From Teredinibacter franksiae (GTDB taxonomy: Bacteria > Pseudomonadota > Gammaproteobacteria > Pseudomonadales > Cellvibrionaceae), in the NCBI RefSeq assembly GCF_014218805.1, contig NZ_JACJUV010000001.1:2368501-2432500 (forward strand): a DNA stretch of 64,000 bases. The letters are read 5' to 3'. A program made the translations under genes and the position numbers. Numbering within the stretch: the first letter of the stretch is position 1; every line of letters starts with the position of its first letter. The notes under the pieces were generated by a model. The model saw nothing but the letters and a program-made list of their open reading frames with translations. It was not told the DNA's origin and searched no databases. Of the stretch, positions 37,598 through 46,737 are shown piece after piece.

Positions 37598-38067
37598 CCA
37601 GAAGCAGCTAACCACAAGCCACTAACCGTGTATAGCCAGGCGTTCAGCAGGTGGCTTCAGGTATTCATCGCCACGGTTGCGTATACACTCGTTAACTTGC
37701 CCTCAGGGTAGCACCGCGTTTGTTAGCGGGTAACGGCCCGCAATGCGAGCGTTGATAACCCCCACGAAGCGAACACTGTCCGTGCGAAACAGTTAACACA
37801 CGCGTAAATTAGTGGCTTTAGGTGTCAGTACGGCCTACTCAAACAGGTCGCTATGGGGTTAAATTCCCTAATTTTCACGGGCTAGAACGCATACTCTGGT
37901 TTAGAATGACACTGTAAGCCTAACGGCAGGTAGAGCGCCGTCCGTCACGGCAACTGAACGTCTACTATTACTCGACAATAAACCGGTAGGGTCTGGAAGT
38001 AAAAGGTACCGCCTAAGCGCAATCTTTACCTCTGCCATCGCAGACAAACACTATTCAGGATACGCCG
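37598..38067. other. Intergenic stretch after the GH115 gene
   Basis: About 470 bases in which I see no credible gene, terminator or repeat. An A/G-rich start site for the next gene (caggata) occurs at its right end. Confidence 0.4.
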
Positions 38068-38739
38068 ATGAAAAAACTCCTCTCCCTCGCGTTTTTAGCC
38101 GCCCTCTTGCCTACTTTAGCTTTTGCCGCAAACACCAGCGAAGGCGACTCTAAAAATACCTTTGAATTTATAAAGTCGAAGAATTTTTCCAAAGTATTAG
38201 TCGATACAAAAATCGATTTCAGTCAATACGAAAGCATTATGTACTACCCTGTAAACTCAGAAGAGCTCAGCATTTCAAAACAAGTAAGTTTACGCCTACA
38301 AAAAAATTGGCAAAATTTTCATACCGAAGAGTGGCAGGAAATTGCGCCCATTACCGATGCGGTAACCGAAACCGTTTTCTCAAAAAATAAAGTACTGAAA
38401 TGGGCACCATCACCCAAAGGGCCTACCCTAGCTTTTCAGGTAAAGCTATACGAACTATACCCGAGTGCCTACCTAGATAATGGCCTGGATACCGCAGGCG
38501 TTGAATTTCTATGGAATTTCGCCGCCGTGTCCTATCGCATTGTGGTAATGGACACCAAAACTAAAGCCATGGTCGCGATGTTTGAAGATTCACTTCAGGT
38601 TAAGCCCGTTACCAAGGCACGCAACAACCGCGCATCACATAAAAACGCCTGGAAAGTATCGTATCAGGAGCTGCTTAAGGATTTCGAAAAAGATCTTGAG
38701 CGTATATTAAAAGGGAAAATGAAATTGGCGAAAAAATAG
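38068..38739 (+). CDS. Secreted hypothetical protein (DUF3313-like at most)
   Basis: 223 residues with a signal peptide (about 1-20, ending AFA). The mature part begins with a stretch typical of soluble periplasmic proteins (KNFSKVLVDTKIDFSQYESI MYY) and later has VSYRIVVMDTKTKAMVAMFE, which recalls DUF3313-type envelope proteins that describe a variable output from paired strands. No catalytic motif is visible. The C-terminus is a basic amphipathic helix. The function is unknown. Confidence 0.7.
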   Translation: MKKLLSLAFLAALLPTLAFAANTSEGDSKNTFEFIKSKNFSKVLVDTKIDFSQYESIMYYPVNSEELSISKQVSLRLQKNWQNFHTEEWQEIAPITDAVTETVFSKNKVLKWAPSPKGPTLAFQVKLYELYPSAYLDNGLDTAGVEFLWNFAAVSYRIVVMDTKTKAMVAMFEDSLQVKPVTKARNNRASHKNAWKVSYQELLKDFEKDLERILKGKMKLAKK

Positions 38740-38774
38740 TAGCCTCATAACCCTAAGGAGAAACCAACATACCG

Positions 38775-38811
38775 CGCTATGCCTGAGCTTGGCGAAGCAT
38801 AGCGTTTTTTT
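38775..38811 (+). terminator. Rho-independent terminator
   Basis: Perfect 8-bp arms cgctatgc / gcatagcg around a 14-base loop, followed by seven T. It lies 36 bases after the stop of the secreted protein gene. Confidence 0.9.
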
Positions 38812-39086
38812 ACCTAAAAATTCTCGTATTTCAATAATTACCCTCTTCTTCAGCAAGCCATTATTGGTGGCTGAATTTTCGTTTTCCCTCTTTTCACTGC
38901 CCCCCCCTCTAGAACCACTAACCGGCAACTGCCTGCGCTAGATCATCGTTATAATTCCATTAGAATGGTAGCGTTCCGCTGTTTACCTTTACCCGTATTC
39001 GTTTCCACCAATAACGCCAACAAAGGGCAAGTAAAGGCATGAAAAAACGAATTGCACTTACCCTGTTAATCACCACTATATGGCCA

Positions 39087-39320
39087 TTACCCGTGTGTTA
39101 ACCCCACAAAGCGTGAAAGAATTAGTTGAAACTCTTCCTCGCCAATATCGATGAGTTCCAGCACACGCCCATAGAGCATAAGGGTTGGCACATTACGCCC
39201 GCCCATTTCTTCCTGCGTTTTTTTCAAACAGTAAAGAATGGCCCGCTCTTTTCTATTTAAGCCGTCGCGCACATCGGCAATAGTATCTATACCCTTCAAC
39301 ATTTTGCTGCATTGCCTCAC
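39087..39320 (-). CDS. Small hypothetical protein
   Basis: 77 residues, predicted helical and charged (LNRKERAILYCLKKTQEEMG, then RVLELIDIGEEEFQLILSRF). It resembles the small conserved helical proteins of gammaproteobacterial genomes, but I cannot name a family. No close partner. A short + strand frame at 39039-39101 (MKKRIALTLLITT...) overlaps its 3' end and looks like an orphan signal-peptide fragment. Confidence 0.55.
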   Translation of the reverse strand: MRQCSKMLKGIDTIADVRDGLNRKERAILYCLKKTQEEMGGRNVPTLMLYGRVLELIDIGEEEFQLILSRFVGLTHG

Positions 39321-39560
39321 TATTTTTTACGCACAGATTGAATAAAAACCCCTCTGCATAAATTAATACCCAAAATACCTCATGCTACTTACCTCTAGCG
39401 CAAGCATACGAAATAATATTGGCCCCGCTCGAAACACACTCTTTGCACCAAGGGTGTAAACCACCACAAACACTAGCCTACAGGCGTCGCACACAGGTTT
39501 AAGTACAAGCCGACTAAACGTATTTCGCACACTCATACGCGAACGCGGCATACTATACAT

Positions 39561-40676
39561 TTACAAACTAAAACCACGCACGACCAACCAAAAAACGCCC
39601 ATAGCGGACACAAAAACAGACGCCGTCGGCAGGCCATAGGTTTCAAAAACCTTTAATTTTCTTGATTGCCACAACAGCGGCAGGCAAAGAGCAACAATAG
39701 CAATTTGCCCCGCTTCCACGCCCAAGTTAAAAGCAAATAATGGAATAACGATAGGTGCCCCGTCACTGCCTAAGCCAATATCGCGCAACACACTGGCGAA
39801 ACCAAAACCGTGTATTAGCCCGAAGCTACTGGTGAGCACCCACCTAAATTTCGGTTTGTGGCGGGTTACCAGGTTTTCCACACCCACATACACAATAGTC
39901 AGTGCAATAACGATTTCGACCACGCGAGCAGGCAGGCTAATAATATCTAAGCTGGCGAGCGAAAGCGTAACCGAGTGTGCCAGTGTAAAGCAGGTAACAA
40001 TCGTAATCGTTGAACGCCAATCGCGGCATACAATTAAGAGCGCGAAGAGAAATAGCAGGTGGTCGAAACCTGTGACGATATGCACCAACCCCTGAACCAA
40101 AAAGCTAGTGAACACACCCTCAGAGTTAGCCACTTTTGCCGCTGTACTGGCCACCTGTACCTCGTCGAAAAGGTGGCTCTGCGATTGAATAAATAGGCCC
40201 AGCTGTACGCCGTTGGTATCCAGAATCGTTAAGGTTGCGGTAAATTCCGGGTTAGTACGCGTAATAAATTCACTCAGTATGGCCAGAGTGCCCACCTCTA
40301 CACCGGTGTAATGCAGGGAAAAAACAACCGCATCGTCGTTATCCTTAATCACCACCGCAATGTCGGTTGGCTCCAACTTGCGGTTGTTGCTGGTCACAAC
40401 AAAAAACGATTTCGCCTGATGTATAAGGTGCGCTTCAATATTGAAAAGGTTAGCTTCACTCACTTGATTGTCGCGGTCGGAAATGCCCTGGGTAAAGCCT
40501 TCCACCGTAACCGATGCAAATTTTAACTCCACTTCCAGTTGCCCGCCTTGCTGTAATTGTGCGCGAACATCACTGGCAAAAGCGTCGTGGGCCTGCGCAA
40601 AGGCGCTAAATAGCCCTACAAACGCCGGAAGAAGGAGCAACATCACGTGGTAGCGATAATAGGCAATAGTAGGCAT
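39561..40676 (-). CDS. HupE/UreJ-like membrane protein
   Basis: 371 residues from ATG 40676 (an upstream ATG at 40733 adds 19 residues before the signal peptide and is less likely). A signal peptide (ending AQAHDAFA) precedes a soluble periplasmic domain of about 165 residues. Then follow about six helices with the motif VHIVTGFDHLLFLFALLIVC and SFGLIHGFGFASVLRDIGLG. The histidine pattern HxxxGFDHLLF and HGFGFA is the HupE/UreJ signature, a family thought to move nickel or cobalt. No urease or hydrogenase genes are nearby, so the substrate is open. Confidence 0.85.
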   Translation of the reverse strand: MPTIAYYRYHVMLLLLPAFVGLFSAFAQAHDAFASDVRAQLQQGGQLEVELKFASVTVEGFTQGISDRDNQVSEANLFNIEAHLIHQAKSFFVVTSNNRKLEPTDIAVVIKDNDDAVVFSLHYTGVEVGTLAILSEFITRTNPEFTATLTILDTNGVQLGLFIQSQSHLFDEVQVASTAAKVANSEGVFTSFLVQGLVHIVTGFDHLLFLFALLIVCRDWRSTITIVTCFTLAHSVTLSLASLDIISLPARVVEIVIALTIVYVGVENLVTRHKPKFRWVLTSSFGLIHGFGFASVLRDIGLGSDGAPIVIPLFAFNLGVEAGQIAIVALCLPLLWQSRKLKVFETYGLPTASVFVSAMGVFWLVVRGFSL

Positions 40677-40921
40677 AGGGTGATTTCGAGTTATTTTTAT
40701 ACGTGAATGACAAACAACAATGCTGTGTCGCAATATTCAGCTTTTGGCGCTAGGATTCAAGCCTAAACATCGCCAAAATGGACGCCTAGTGCAAGGAAAT
40801 GCTGATAAAACCCAACCACGACTAAAATCAAAAGTAAAATCAAAGACATCCACCCCGCCATCTAATACACTTGTATACATGTTTAAGTGGTCACCCGCCC
40901 AGGAACGGAGCATTAAAGTTT

Positions 40922-42130
40922 GTGAAAATTAAAGAAGCCAAGGTTATTGTCTGCAGCCCCGGCCGCAATTTTGTCACCCTTAAAATCGTCACCAATGAAG
41001 GGGTTTACGGGGTGGGTGATGCCACCCTAAACGGCCGAGAGAAAGCCGTTGTTTCTTACCTCGAAGATTACCTTTGCCCCGCCTTGATAGGCCGCGACCC
41101 GCAACGTATAGAAGATATTTGGCAATTTTTCTACCGTGGCGCCTACTGGCGACGTGGCCCAGTGGGCATGACCGCCATTGCCGCCATCGACACCGCCCTG
41201 TGGGACATAAAAGCCAAACTGGCCAACATGCCCCTGTACCAATTACTGGGTGGCCGCAGCCGCGACCGCATAATGGTGTACAGCCATGCCAATGGGGCCA
41301 CCCTAGAAGATACGCTGGAAGAGGTAGCCCGGCATGTAGAAATGGGCTACAAGGCCGTGCGTGTGCAATGTGGTATTCCCGGCATTGGCAGCACCTACGG
41401 TGTCGCTAAAGGCGGTAAAACCTACGAACCCGCCGATGCCGACCTGCCCACAGAGGCCTGTTGGTCTACCGAAAAATACCTGAATTATGTGCCGCAATTA
41501 TTCGAAGAAATGCGCAAACAGTTTGGCGACGACCTGCACATTCTGCACGATGTTCACCATCGGTTAACGCCCATAGAAGCCGCTCGCCTCGGTAAAGCGG
41601 TAGAGCCCTACCACCTGTTTTGGCTCGAAGACTGCGTACCCGCCGAAAACCAAGAAGCCTGGAAACTCATTCGCCAGCACACCACCACGCCACTGGCGGT
41701 GGGTGAAGTGTTTAACAGCATTCACGATTGCCGCGAGCTTATTCAGCATCAATTAATCGACTACATTCGCTCTACCATCGTGCATGCCGGCGGCATAACA
41801 CAGTTACGCCGTATAGCCGACTTGGCCGCGCTCTACCATGTGCGCACCGGCTTTCACGGAGCCACAGACCTCTCCCCCATCTGCATGGGTGCAGCCCTAC
41901 ACTTTGACTTTTGGGTGCCCAACTTTGGCATTCAGGAACATATGGCTCACAGTGAGCAAATGCTGGAGGTTTTTCCCCATGCATTTGAATTTGAAAAGGG
42001 CTACTTCACACCGGGTGAAACACCGGGGCATGGCGTAGATATCGATGAAAAACTCGCCGCAAAGTACCCCTACAAACGCGCATGCTTACCCGTAAATCGA
42101 CTGGAAGACGGCACCCTTTGGAATTGGTAA
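40922..42130 (+). CDS. manD: D-mannonate dehydratase, ManD type (enolase superfamily)
   Basis: 402 residues from GTG 40922, the start that gives the family's usual opening [29 protein letters not shown] lies about 12 bases upstream. Metal ligands lie in [26 protein letters not shown] and [12 protein letters not shown], and [16 protein letters not shown] holds the catalytic His region. The enzyme dehydrates D-mannonate to 2-keto-3-deoxygluconate, a step of the glucuronate pathway; some relatives act weakly on D-gluconate. It follows the GH115 glucuronidase in the same neighbourhood, supporting a role in uronate use. Confidence 0.93.
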   Translation: MKIKEAKVIVCSPGRNFVTLKIVTNEGVYGVGDATLNGREKAVVSYLEDYLCPALIGRDPQRIEDIWQFFYRGAYWRRGPVGMTAIAAIDTALWDIKAKLANMPLYQLLGGRSRDRIMVYSHANGATLEDTLEEVARHVEMGYKAVRVQCGIPGIGSTYGVAKGGKTYEPADADLPTEACWSTEKYLNYVPQLFEEMRKQFGDDLHILHDVHHRLTPIEAARLGKAVEPYHLFWLEDCVPAENQEAWKLIRQHTTTPLAVGEVFNSIHDCRELIQHQLIDYIRSTIVHAGGITQLRRIADLAALYHVRTGFHGATDLSPICMGAALHFDFWVPNFGIQEHMAHSEQMLEVFPHAFEFEKGYFTPGETPGHGVDIDEKLAAKYPYKRACLPVNRLEDGTLWNW

Positions 42131-42201
42131 CGCTGGGCGTGTAGTGAGCTGTTCACATGGATCACCCTAGCCCAATAACCGCTGAAAAATAGCGCATTAG
42201 C

Positions 42202-42227
42202 AGCCTGCTACTTAAGCAGGCTTTTTT
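42202..42227 (+). terminator. Rho-independent terminator after manD
   Basis: Perfect arms agcctgct / agcaggct with a 5-base loop and six T. It lies about 70 bases past the stop. Confidence 0.92.
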
Positions 42228-42455
42228 GTGTTTGTAACTTAAGCTGGAATTATTTTTAAATCCCGCTGCGTGAACTGCTGGGCTGCACGGGTTAGCGAGG
42301 GAAGGTGTCGCGCCAATAGAGGTTGGCTGGTGCCAAGGCTGTGTTTGAGCGCTGACAATACCGTAGGGACTAAACAATAATTGAGCTGGCGCAATTATTT
42401 ACTTTATCTAGCCTCTAAGCTGAATAGGGTGAAGGCGGCTATTTGTGGAGGCCTA

Positions 42456-42482
42456 ATTGCCACGTAATTATATTGTGGCAAT
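42456..42482. repeat. Perfect 8-bp inverted repeat
   Basis: attgccac and gtggcaat are separated by 11 A/T-rich bases. It is not followed by a T-run, so it may be an operator rather than a terminator. Confidence 0.5.
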
Positions 42483-42628
42483 ACAGTACCGACTGTTTGA
42501 TTCAGAGTTGAGCGCCATCGGTGTATAGGGTTATGAGGGGCTGATAGTGGATGAACGCATTCCAGAATTTCAGCGATTGCGCATTGCCGCTATACGGGGA
42601 TAATGCGAGTGTTCGGCGACAATTGGGG

Positions 42629-42670
42629 TACAAGCAACAACGGTGGTAGATACAAGCAACAACGGTGGTA
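42629..42670 (+). repeat. Tandem direct repeat, two units
   Basis: tacaagcaacaacggtggta occurs twice, 2 bases apart (42629 and 42651). It has no obvious coding role. Confidence 0.85.
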
Positions 42671-42902
42671 ATTACCTTTTTCGGATGGAAAACGGATGCT
42701 CCAAGAAGAACGCATTGTCTCGGTTAATGATTGTTATTCGGAGAGGGTTGGCTGAAGAGGTTGGTTTGATTGGGTTAAGGTGTCTAGATGTAGCCATCTA
42801 GTGTCTATATCTGTACTTTTATGCCTATATATGGACATTATGTCTAGATATAGGAAGTGTTATATACAAATGTTAGGAGTCCATGTTCACGCGAGAAAAA
42901 TC

Positions 42903-43457
42903 ATGAAAGAAATTCAAGAAAGGTTAAAAACATTAATTCAGTCAGCGATCATTGAGATTATCGAAAATAATTCCGAAAAAATTGTTTCGTATAAGAAAAA
43001 ATCACCTACCGAAGTATTTATAAGCGTCTCCGGGCTGGCGGTAGATGTTTTCCCTGGCCAGCATGGCGGTATTAGTATTTCACTTATCCCAGCAGGTGTA
43101 AGCGAAACTGAAGTAGCTGAATGCGCTGATTTAGATTTATATTTTGATGGTAGTAAAAGTCTACCGGCATGTAAATCGCTCTCAACCTACGTAAGTAGCC
43201 TAGTTGAAGGTGATTTGTCTTGTGATGAGGAGTCATGGTATAAAGAAATATCTAATATTATCTTTATAGCAACGGCGATGGCTGCCATGTCTAGCAAGGT
43301 TGTTGAATCACTTTGTAGTGTAAATATTCAAGCATATACGCCATCTGGTTCAGAATATACAAGGTTTTTTAAGTTCTATGTATTTGACAGAGAATCGAAT
43401 TCCAAATTAAGAAATTATTGCGAAGCTGTTTTACTTAATAGATATGTACTCTCCTAA
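42903..43457 (+). CDS. Cassette 1: unrecognised soluble protein
   Basis: 184 residues from ATG 42903; a longer frame from 42780 has an unlikely start and no better ribosome site. No signal peptide or membrane segment. The N-terminal helix (MKEIQERLKTLIQSAIIEII) is followed by a beta-rich part (TEVFISVSGLAVDVFPGQHG) and a helical middle (DEESWYKEISNIIFIATAMA). The stop is only a few bases from attC 1, the tight packing typical of integron cassettes. I do not recognise a family. The layout recalls small immunity or regulatory proteins, but that is only a guess. Confidence 0.7.
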   Translation: MKEIQERLKTLIQSAIIEIIENNSEKIVSYKKKSPTEVFISVSGLAVDVFPGQHGGISISLIPAGVSETEVAECADLDLYFDGSKSLPACKSLSTYVSSLVEGDLSCDEESWYKEISNIIFIATAMAAMSSKVVESLCSVNIQAYTPSGSEYTRFFKFYVFDRESNSKLRNYCEAVLLNRYVLS

Positions 43458-43562
43458 CAAAGCTATCAAATTGACGGCTTTTCCGTCGCTTGTTTTGTGG
43501 CTTAACGCTACGCTACCACAAAACAATCAACTCCAAAGCCGCAATTTATAGCGGCGTTAAGA
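43452..43562 (+). repeat. attC site 1
   Basis: Begins with an inverse core-like TCCTAAC overlapping the stop of cassette 1 and ends with core-like GTTAAGA. The interior is a long imperfect palindrome around ttgttttgtggc / gctaccacaaaacaatcaa, with a matching outer pair (gcttttccgtcgc / gccgcaatttatagcgg). The size (about 110 bases) fits chromosomal-integron attC sites. Confidence 0.85.
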
Positions 43563-43571
43563 GGCAAGAAG

Positions 43572-44594
43572 GTGTACCAGCCAAATATCATGGAAGATAG
43601 AATCGTTTCAGCAGTCAAAGAATTTGCTAGGTCGATCAAACCAGGAAGCAAAGTCTTGGCTGATATGTCGTCGCTGGTTGACGCTACGTCTCAAATTCCC
43701 CTTTCAAATTTCGACTATTGGGAGCGTTTGATCCGATCTGAGTTTTCTCTTGCTATGAGAGAAAGCGCCCCTTCTAAATGGAAGCCATGGTTAAAGCCCA
43801 TCGAGATTTTAACTTGGCTAGATCTTACCAGTTGGGATGGTTATAGACGTGAAAAAACTTTACGTACCCTTTCCGGAGCAGCGCCAAACACTTTCTTTTT
43901 TTCATTAGCAGTTAGGAGGCTAAATGATTGGGTTCCAGAGGTTCGTGCTGCGGCGCGAGATACACTTTTAAAATTAGCCAAGGCATCCGACCCCGAATAC
44001 GTAGTTGAGGCGTTGTGTATTGCTCTTTCAAACTGGGGCTCGTGGGGTAGAATCGAGGATGCAGATAAAACCGTTCTTCTAAAAATTATAAGTGATGTAA
44101 GTATTGCGCAATCACTTATCCAAAAAATAATGTTTTCAGCTTCTGGGCCAATGACCTCTCTATTTTCTCAACTAGGCCGCACCCCTATATTGGACGGGCG
44201 TGTGGATGAAATCGCATCACTCGCCGTACAACCATCATTACGTGCGAAAGCTTATCGAAGCCTATTTGAAAAAAGAGTAACTTGGTTAGAAGGACGCAAA
44301 TGGGTATGGACAGATATTCGATATTGTGAAAAAAAGCTAATCCCTATTGTATCCGAGCGGAAATTGAGCGTTGAAACACCTATACTCGATCTACTGCATG
44401 AATCTGCAAATGATAGGTCATCAATTGTACGCCGAGTTTCCGCAGAGATATTAATTCGCGAGCTAGATACTCTAGGTAGCACAGGTAAAGAATTAGCGGA
44501 AAAATTTGCATCAGATAATTCCGATGCTGTCTCTGAAAGAGGGAAATTCGCATTAAAAAAACTTGTGGAATCAGATCGTGCAAATGCCTCTTAA
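43572..44594 (+). CDS. Cassette 2: HEAT-repeat-like protein
   Basis: 340 residues from GTG 43572 (GAGG seven bases upstream). An ATG at 43590 lacks a ribosome site. Residues about 90-330 look like alpha-alpha repeats: LNDWVPEVRAAARDTLLKLA, SSIVRRVSAEILIRELDTLG, and SDAVSERGKFALKKLVES. Such HEAT/Armadillo-like solenoids are common in defence-associated and other adaptor proteins. No enzyme domain is visible. The role is unknown. It ends directly at attC 2. Confidence 0.75.
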   Translation: MYQPNIMEDRIVSAVKEFARSIKPGSKVLADMSSLVDATSQIPLSNFDYWERLIRSEFSLAMRESAPSKWKPWLKPIEILTWLDLTSWDGYRREKTLRTLSGAAPNTFFFSLAVRRLNDWVPEVRAAARDTLLKLAKASDPEYVVEALCIALSNWGSWGRIEDADKTVLLKIISDVSIAQSLIQKIMFSASGPMTSLFSQLGRTPILDGRVDEIASLAVQPSLRAKAYRSLFEKRVTWLEGRKWVWTDIRYCEKKLIPIVSERKLSVETPILDLLHESANDRSSIVRRVSAEILIRELDTLGSTGKELAEKFASDNSDAVSERGKFALKKLVESDRANAS

Positions 44595-44699
44595 CAAACA
44601 GCTCAAACCGACCTCCACTACGTTGCTCGTTTTGTGCTTTTCCGCTACGCTCGCACAAAACAATCAACTCCGCTCCGGCGGCTTAGCTGGGCGTTATGG
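44589..44699 (+). repeat. attC site 2
   Basis: Starts TCTTAAC at the stop of cassette 2 and ends in GTTATGG. The core is a long palindrome (gctcgttttgtgc / gcacaaaacaatcaa) with the outer pair gaccteccac-type arms. It is nearly identical to attC 4 (45766-45876). Confidence 0.92.
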
Positions 44700-44707
44700 G
44701 TAAGCCT

Positions 44708-45151
44708 ATGATCAGAGTAATCATTATTTTAGTTTCATTTATACTTGTCTCGTGCGCTCATCCTGTATTGGTGAGGGAAAAAGATAAAGTAATTACTAAT
44801 CAAATGCTTGGCAGCTGGTTTTATTCTATTAGTTCCGATGTATGCCCTGAGTCGGGATGGATCTCGTTCAAACGATCGGGAAAATATTCACGTAGTTCGG
44901 AAAATTGTCAGATTGCTGATGATAGTTTTGGTAACCACTACTATGGCTGGTACGTTGCAAACGAACATATTTGTTTCGTTGATACAAAGGATCACCTTAT
45001 TCATGCGAAAGTTTTTGGGTTCACAACGGATCATTGTAAGTGGAAAATAGTTGAGTACTCAGAAAAGGAGGTGGTTGTGCACAAGTATTGGTATTTAGAT
45101 GAGGGCGAGAGTCCGCGGGTAATATCTTTTAAGCGAGACGAAAACCCATAA
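44708..45151 (+). CDS. Cassette 3: lipoprotein of unknown function
   Basis: 147 residues from ATG 44708; an ATG at 44696 lies in the attC core and only adds four residues before the signal. The signal MIRVIIILVSFILVSCAHPV has the lipobox LVSC, so it should be lipidated. The mature part is beta-rich with several Cys and Trp (ISSDVCPESGWISFKRSGKY). No family recognised. It ends at attC 3. Confidence 0.75.
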   Translation: MIRVIIILVSFILVSCAHPVLVREKDKVITNQMLGSWFYSISSDVCPESGWISFKRSGKYSRSSENCQIADDSFGNHYYGWYVANEHICFVDTKDHLIHAKVFGFTTDHCKWKIVEYSEKEVVVHKYWYLDEGESPRVISFKRDENP

Positions 45152-45263
45152 CAAGTTTAGCCAGCGGACCTGCAAAGCTACGTTTGTTTTATTGTTCGTT
45201 ACGCTCCCGCTCCACTACACAAAAAACAACTCGCTTCGCAGGCCGCTGCTAAAGGCGTTAAGT
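45146..45263 (+). repeat. attC site 3
   Basis: From CCATAAC at the stop of cassette 3 to GTTAAGT. A large imperfect palindrome joins tttgttttattgttcg / ctacacaaaaaacaact with the arms cagcggacctgcaaag / cttcgcaggccgctg. Confidence 0.9.
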
Positions 45264-45267
45264 GCCT

Positions 45268-45759
45268 ATGAAGATTTTCGCCAAATTCACATTATGCGCT
45301 CTACTCTTTAGTGGAGCTGCAATTGCAGACGAGAAAATGATGAGTGACCAAGACGCACAGAAAACCTGGGACGAATATCATGAACGTATAAAGAGTCGTC
45401 GCCTTGCTGAGGCTAAAGTTATTAATCTTGAGCTAGTGAAGAATGATATAACTAGCGAAACAGATTTAGTTCTAGACTTTAGTTTTTTTACTCAGGACGA
45501 AGCTGGTGCAAATGGTATTAAAAAACAGCTCAGTGAAAACTACGAAATGATCATCAGTAAAAAAGATGAGTATTGGCACATCAATGGCACTTCGCGGCCA
45601 TACGCTGTAAATCTTAATGCGGAACAACATTTGGGCTGGGTAGAGTTCATGCATGACGTCGCACTATCGTATGGCTGTATTTTTAGCACATGGTCAATTA
45701 CTGAGCCAAAAGGGAAGCTGGTTTGGTCTAATGAAAGTATTGAAACTGAATTCAATTAG
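45268..45759 (+). CDS. Cassette 4: secreted protein of unknown function
   Basis: 163 residues from ATG 45268 (the preceding GTG at 45262 sits in the attC core). The signal peptide is MKIFAKFTLCALLFSGAAIA. The mature part has a helical start (QDAQKTWDEYHERIKSRRLA) and an alternating beta pattern with YEMIISKKDEYWHINGTSRP. I do not recognise it. It ends at attC 4, like its neighbours. Confidence 0.7.
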   Translation: MKIFAKFTLCALLFSGAAIADEKMMSDQDAQKTWDEYHERIKSRRLAEAKVINLELVKNDITSETDLVLDFSFFTQDEAGANGIKKQLSENYEMIISKKDEYWHINGTSRPYAVNLNAEQHLGWVEFMHDVALSYGCIFSTWSITEPKGKLVWSNESIETEFN

Positions 45760-45765
45760 AGCAGC

Positions 45766-45876
45766 ACTTAACAAACAGCTCAATCCGACCTCCACTGCGT
45801 TGCTCGTTTTGTGCTTTTCCGCTACGCTCGCACAAAACAATCAACTCCGTTCCGGCGGCTTAGCTGGGCGTTAGCT
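45766..45876 (+). repeat. attC site 4
   Basis: From ACTTAAC to GTTAGCT; nearly identical to attC 2, sharing gctcgttttgtgcttttccg, then cgcacaaaacaatcaactcc and the end ggcttagctgggcgtta. Near-identity of neighbouring attC sites is a mark of chromosomal-type cassette arrays. Confidence 0.93.
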
Positions 45877-45891
45877 TAAGATGGAGAAATA

Positions 45892-46575
45892 ATGCCACTT
45901 TCCGCAAGTGATCTTGTAAATTTAGATATTGAAACGCTTTACGATACGCATGTGTCATGGATAGATCACCGATCCGAAGAGGAAGAGGTGATTGAAGGCG
46001 TATCCAGTCGGATTTCTGTCGCTTTAAGCTCTTTCTGGGAGGATGATGAGCTTTGGTTAAATATCGATTCTCAAAAAATTAAGCTACCGCTTAGTTTTAC
46101 AAAGCACGATCGCTTTATAACGATAAATTCATTGGCTGAGCTTTTAAATGGAAAATATACATTCTGGCTTGTGAAAGACCACGTTGGCGATGACACAATT
46201 GGATTGTTGGTTCTAGATAATGAGATTTCTAAAACGCTTAAATCTGAGTTTGTGGAGTGGGCTGAGGAGAATATAATTGAACTTGATCTGGGTTACGATT
46301 ATTTCAATGGGATAGAGGTTCCTTATATAGGTAATCTCGAAAACAACCCAAATTTTGAAGAAGTAGATGGTGCTGAAGAATGCCATGTTGGCATAACAGC
46401 GGGTTTAATTGGATATATACATAGTAAGTATCATTTGTTTTGCTATTGGAAATCTATGGCAAAGCTAAGAGTTATGTCTGGGGCAGCGAGTTTAGGGGAA
46501 CGTGTTCTGCTTAACCTGGTTACGTATTGGTGGTTATTCTTAGGTTTGGGTCTCATATTCAAGTTCAGGCCATAA
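45892..46575 (+). CDS. Cassette 5: unrecognised protein with C-terminal hydrophobic segment
   Basis: 227 residues from ATG 45892, with GGAGA seven bases upstream. The N-terminal 170 residues are acidic and mixed alpha/beta (HRSEEEEVIEGVSSRISVAL; DELWLNIDSQKIKLPLSFTK). A hydrophobic stretch near the end (LLNLVTYWWLFLGLGLIFKF) could anchor it in the membrane. The end of the ORF may be altered relative to its family, as it runs straight into attC 5. No function recognised. Confidence 0.65.
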   Translation: MPLSASDLVNLDIETLYDTHVSWIDHRSEEEEVIEGVSSRISVALSSFWEDDELWLNIDSQKIKLPLSFTKHDRFITINSLAELLNGKYTFWLVKDHVGDDTIGLLVLDNEISKTLKSEFVEWAEENIIELDLGYDYFNGIEVPYIGNLENNPNFEEVDGAEECHVGITAGLIGYIHSKYHLFCYWKSMAKLRVMSGAASLGERVLLNLVTYWWLFLGLGLIFKFRP

Positions 46576-46701
46576 GCTAACAAGGTTAGCCAGCATCGCC
46601 CGCAAACGGGCTGGACCTCCGTTCCGGTATTTTTTTGCGTTGGCCGCTCACGCTAACACAAAAAAATGCCTCCACTACGGCCGCTGCTAACGGCGTTAAC
46701 T
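46575..46701 (+). repeat. attC site 5
   Basis: From AGCTAAC at the stop of cassette 5 to GTTAACT, about 127 bases. Palindrome parts include ttttttgcgttggcc / gctaacacaaaaaa and ggacctccgttccgg / cctccactacggccgctg. Confidence 0.9.
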
Positions 46702-46737
46702 GCCGCTGCGAGTCAGCACTATTAAATAGAGGGAATT

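Larger units (their letters stand above)
42228..42902. other. Intergenic stretch before the cassette array
   Basis: About 670 bases. It holds a perfect inverted repeat (attgccac / gtggcaat, 42456-42482) and a 20-bp direct repeat (42629-42670). No integrase gene and no convincing attI were found here, although an upstream array boundary must lie in or left of this stretch. Confidence 0.5.

Noticed and set aside
39039..39101. 20-residue signal-peptide-like ORF MKKRIALTLLITTIWPLPVC
   Set aside because: Too short, no mature part, overlaps the end of a gene on the other strand; probably a remnant.
42780..42902. N-terminal extension of cassette 1 from 42780
   Set aside because: The start codon is weak, codon use differs and no ribosome site is present; ATG 42903 is a better start.
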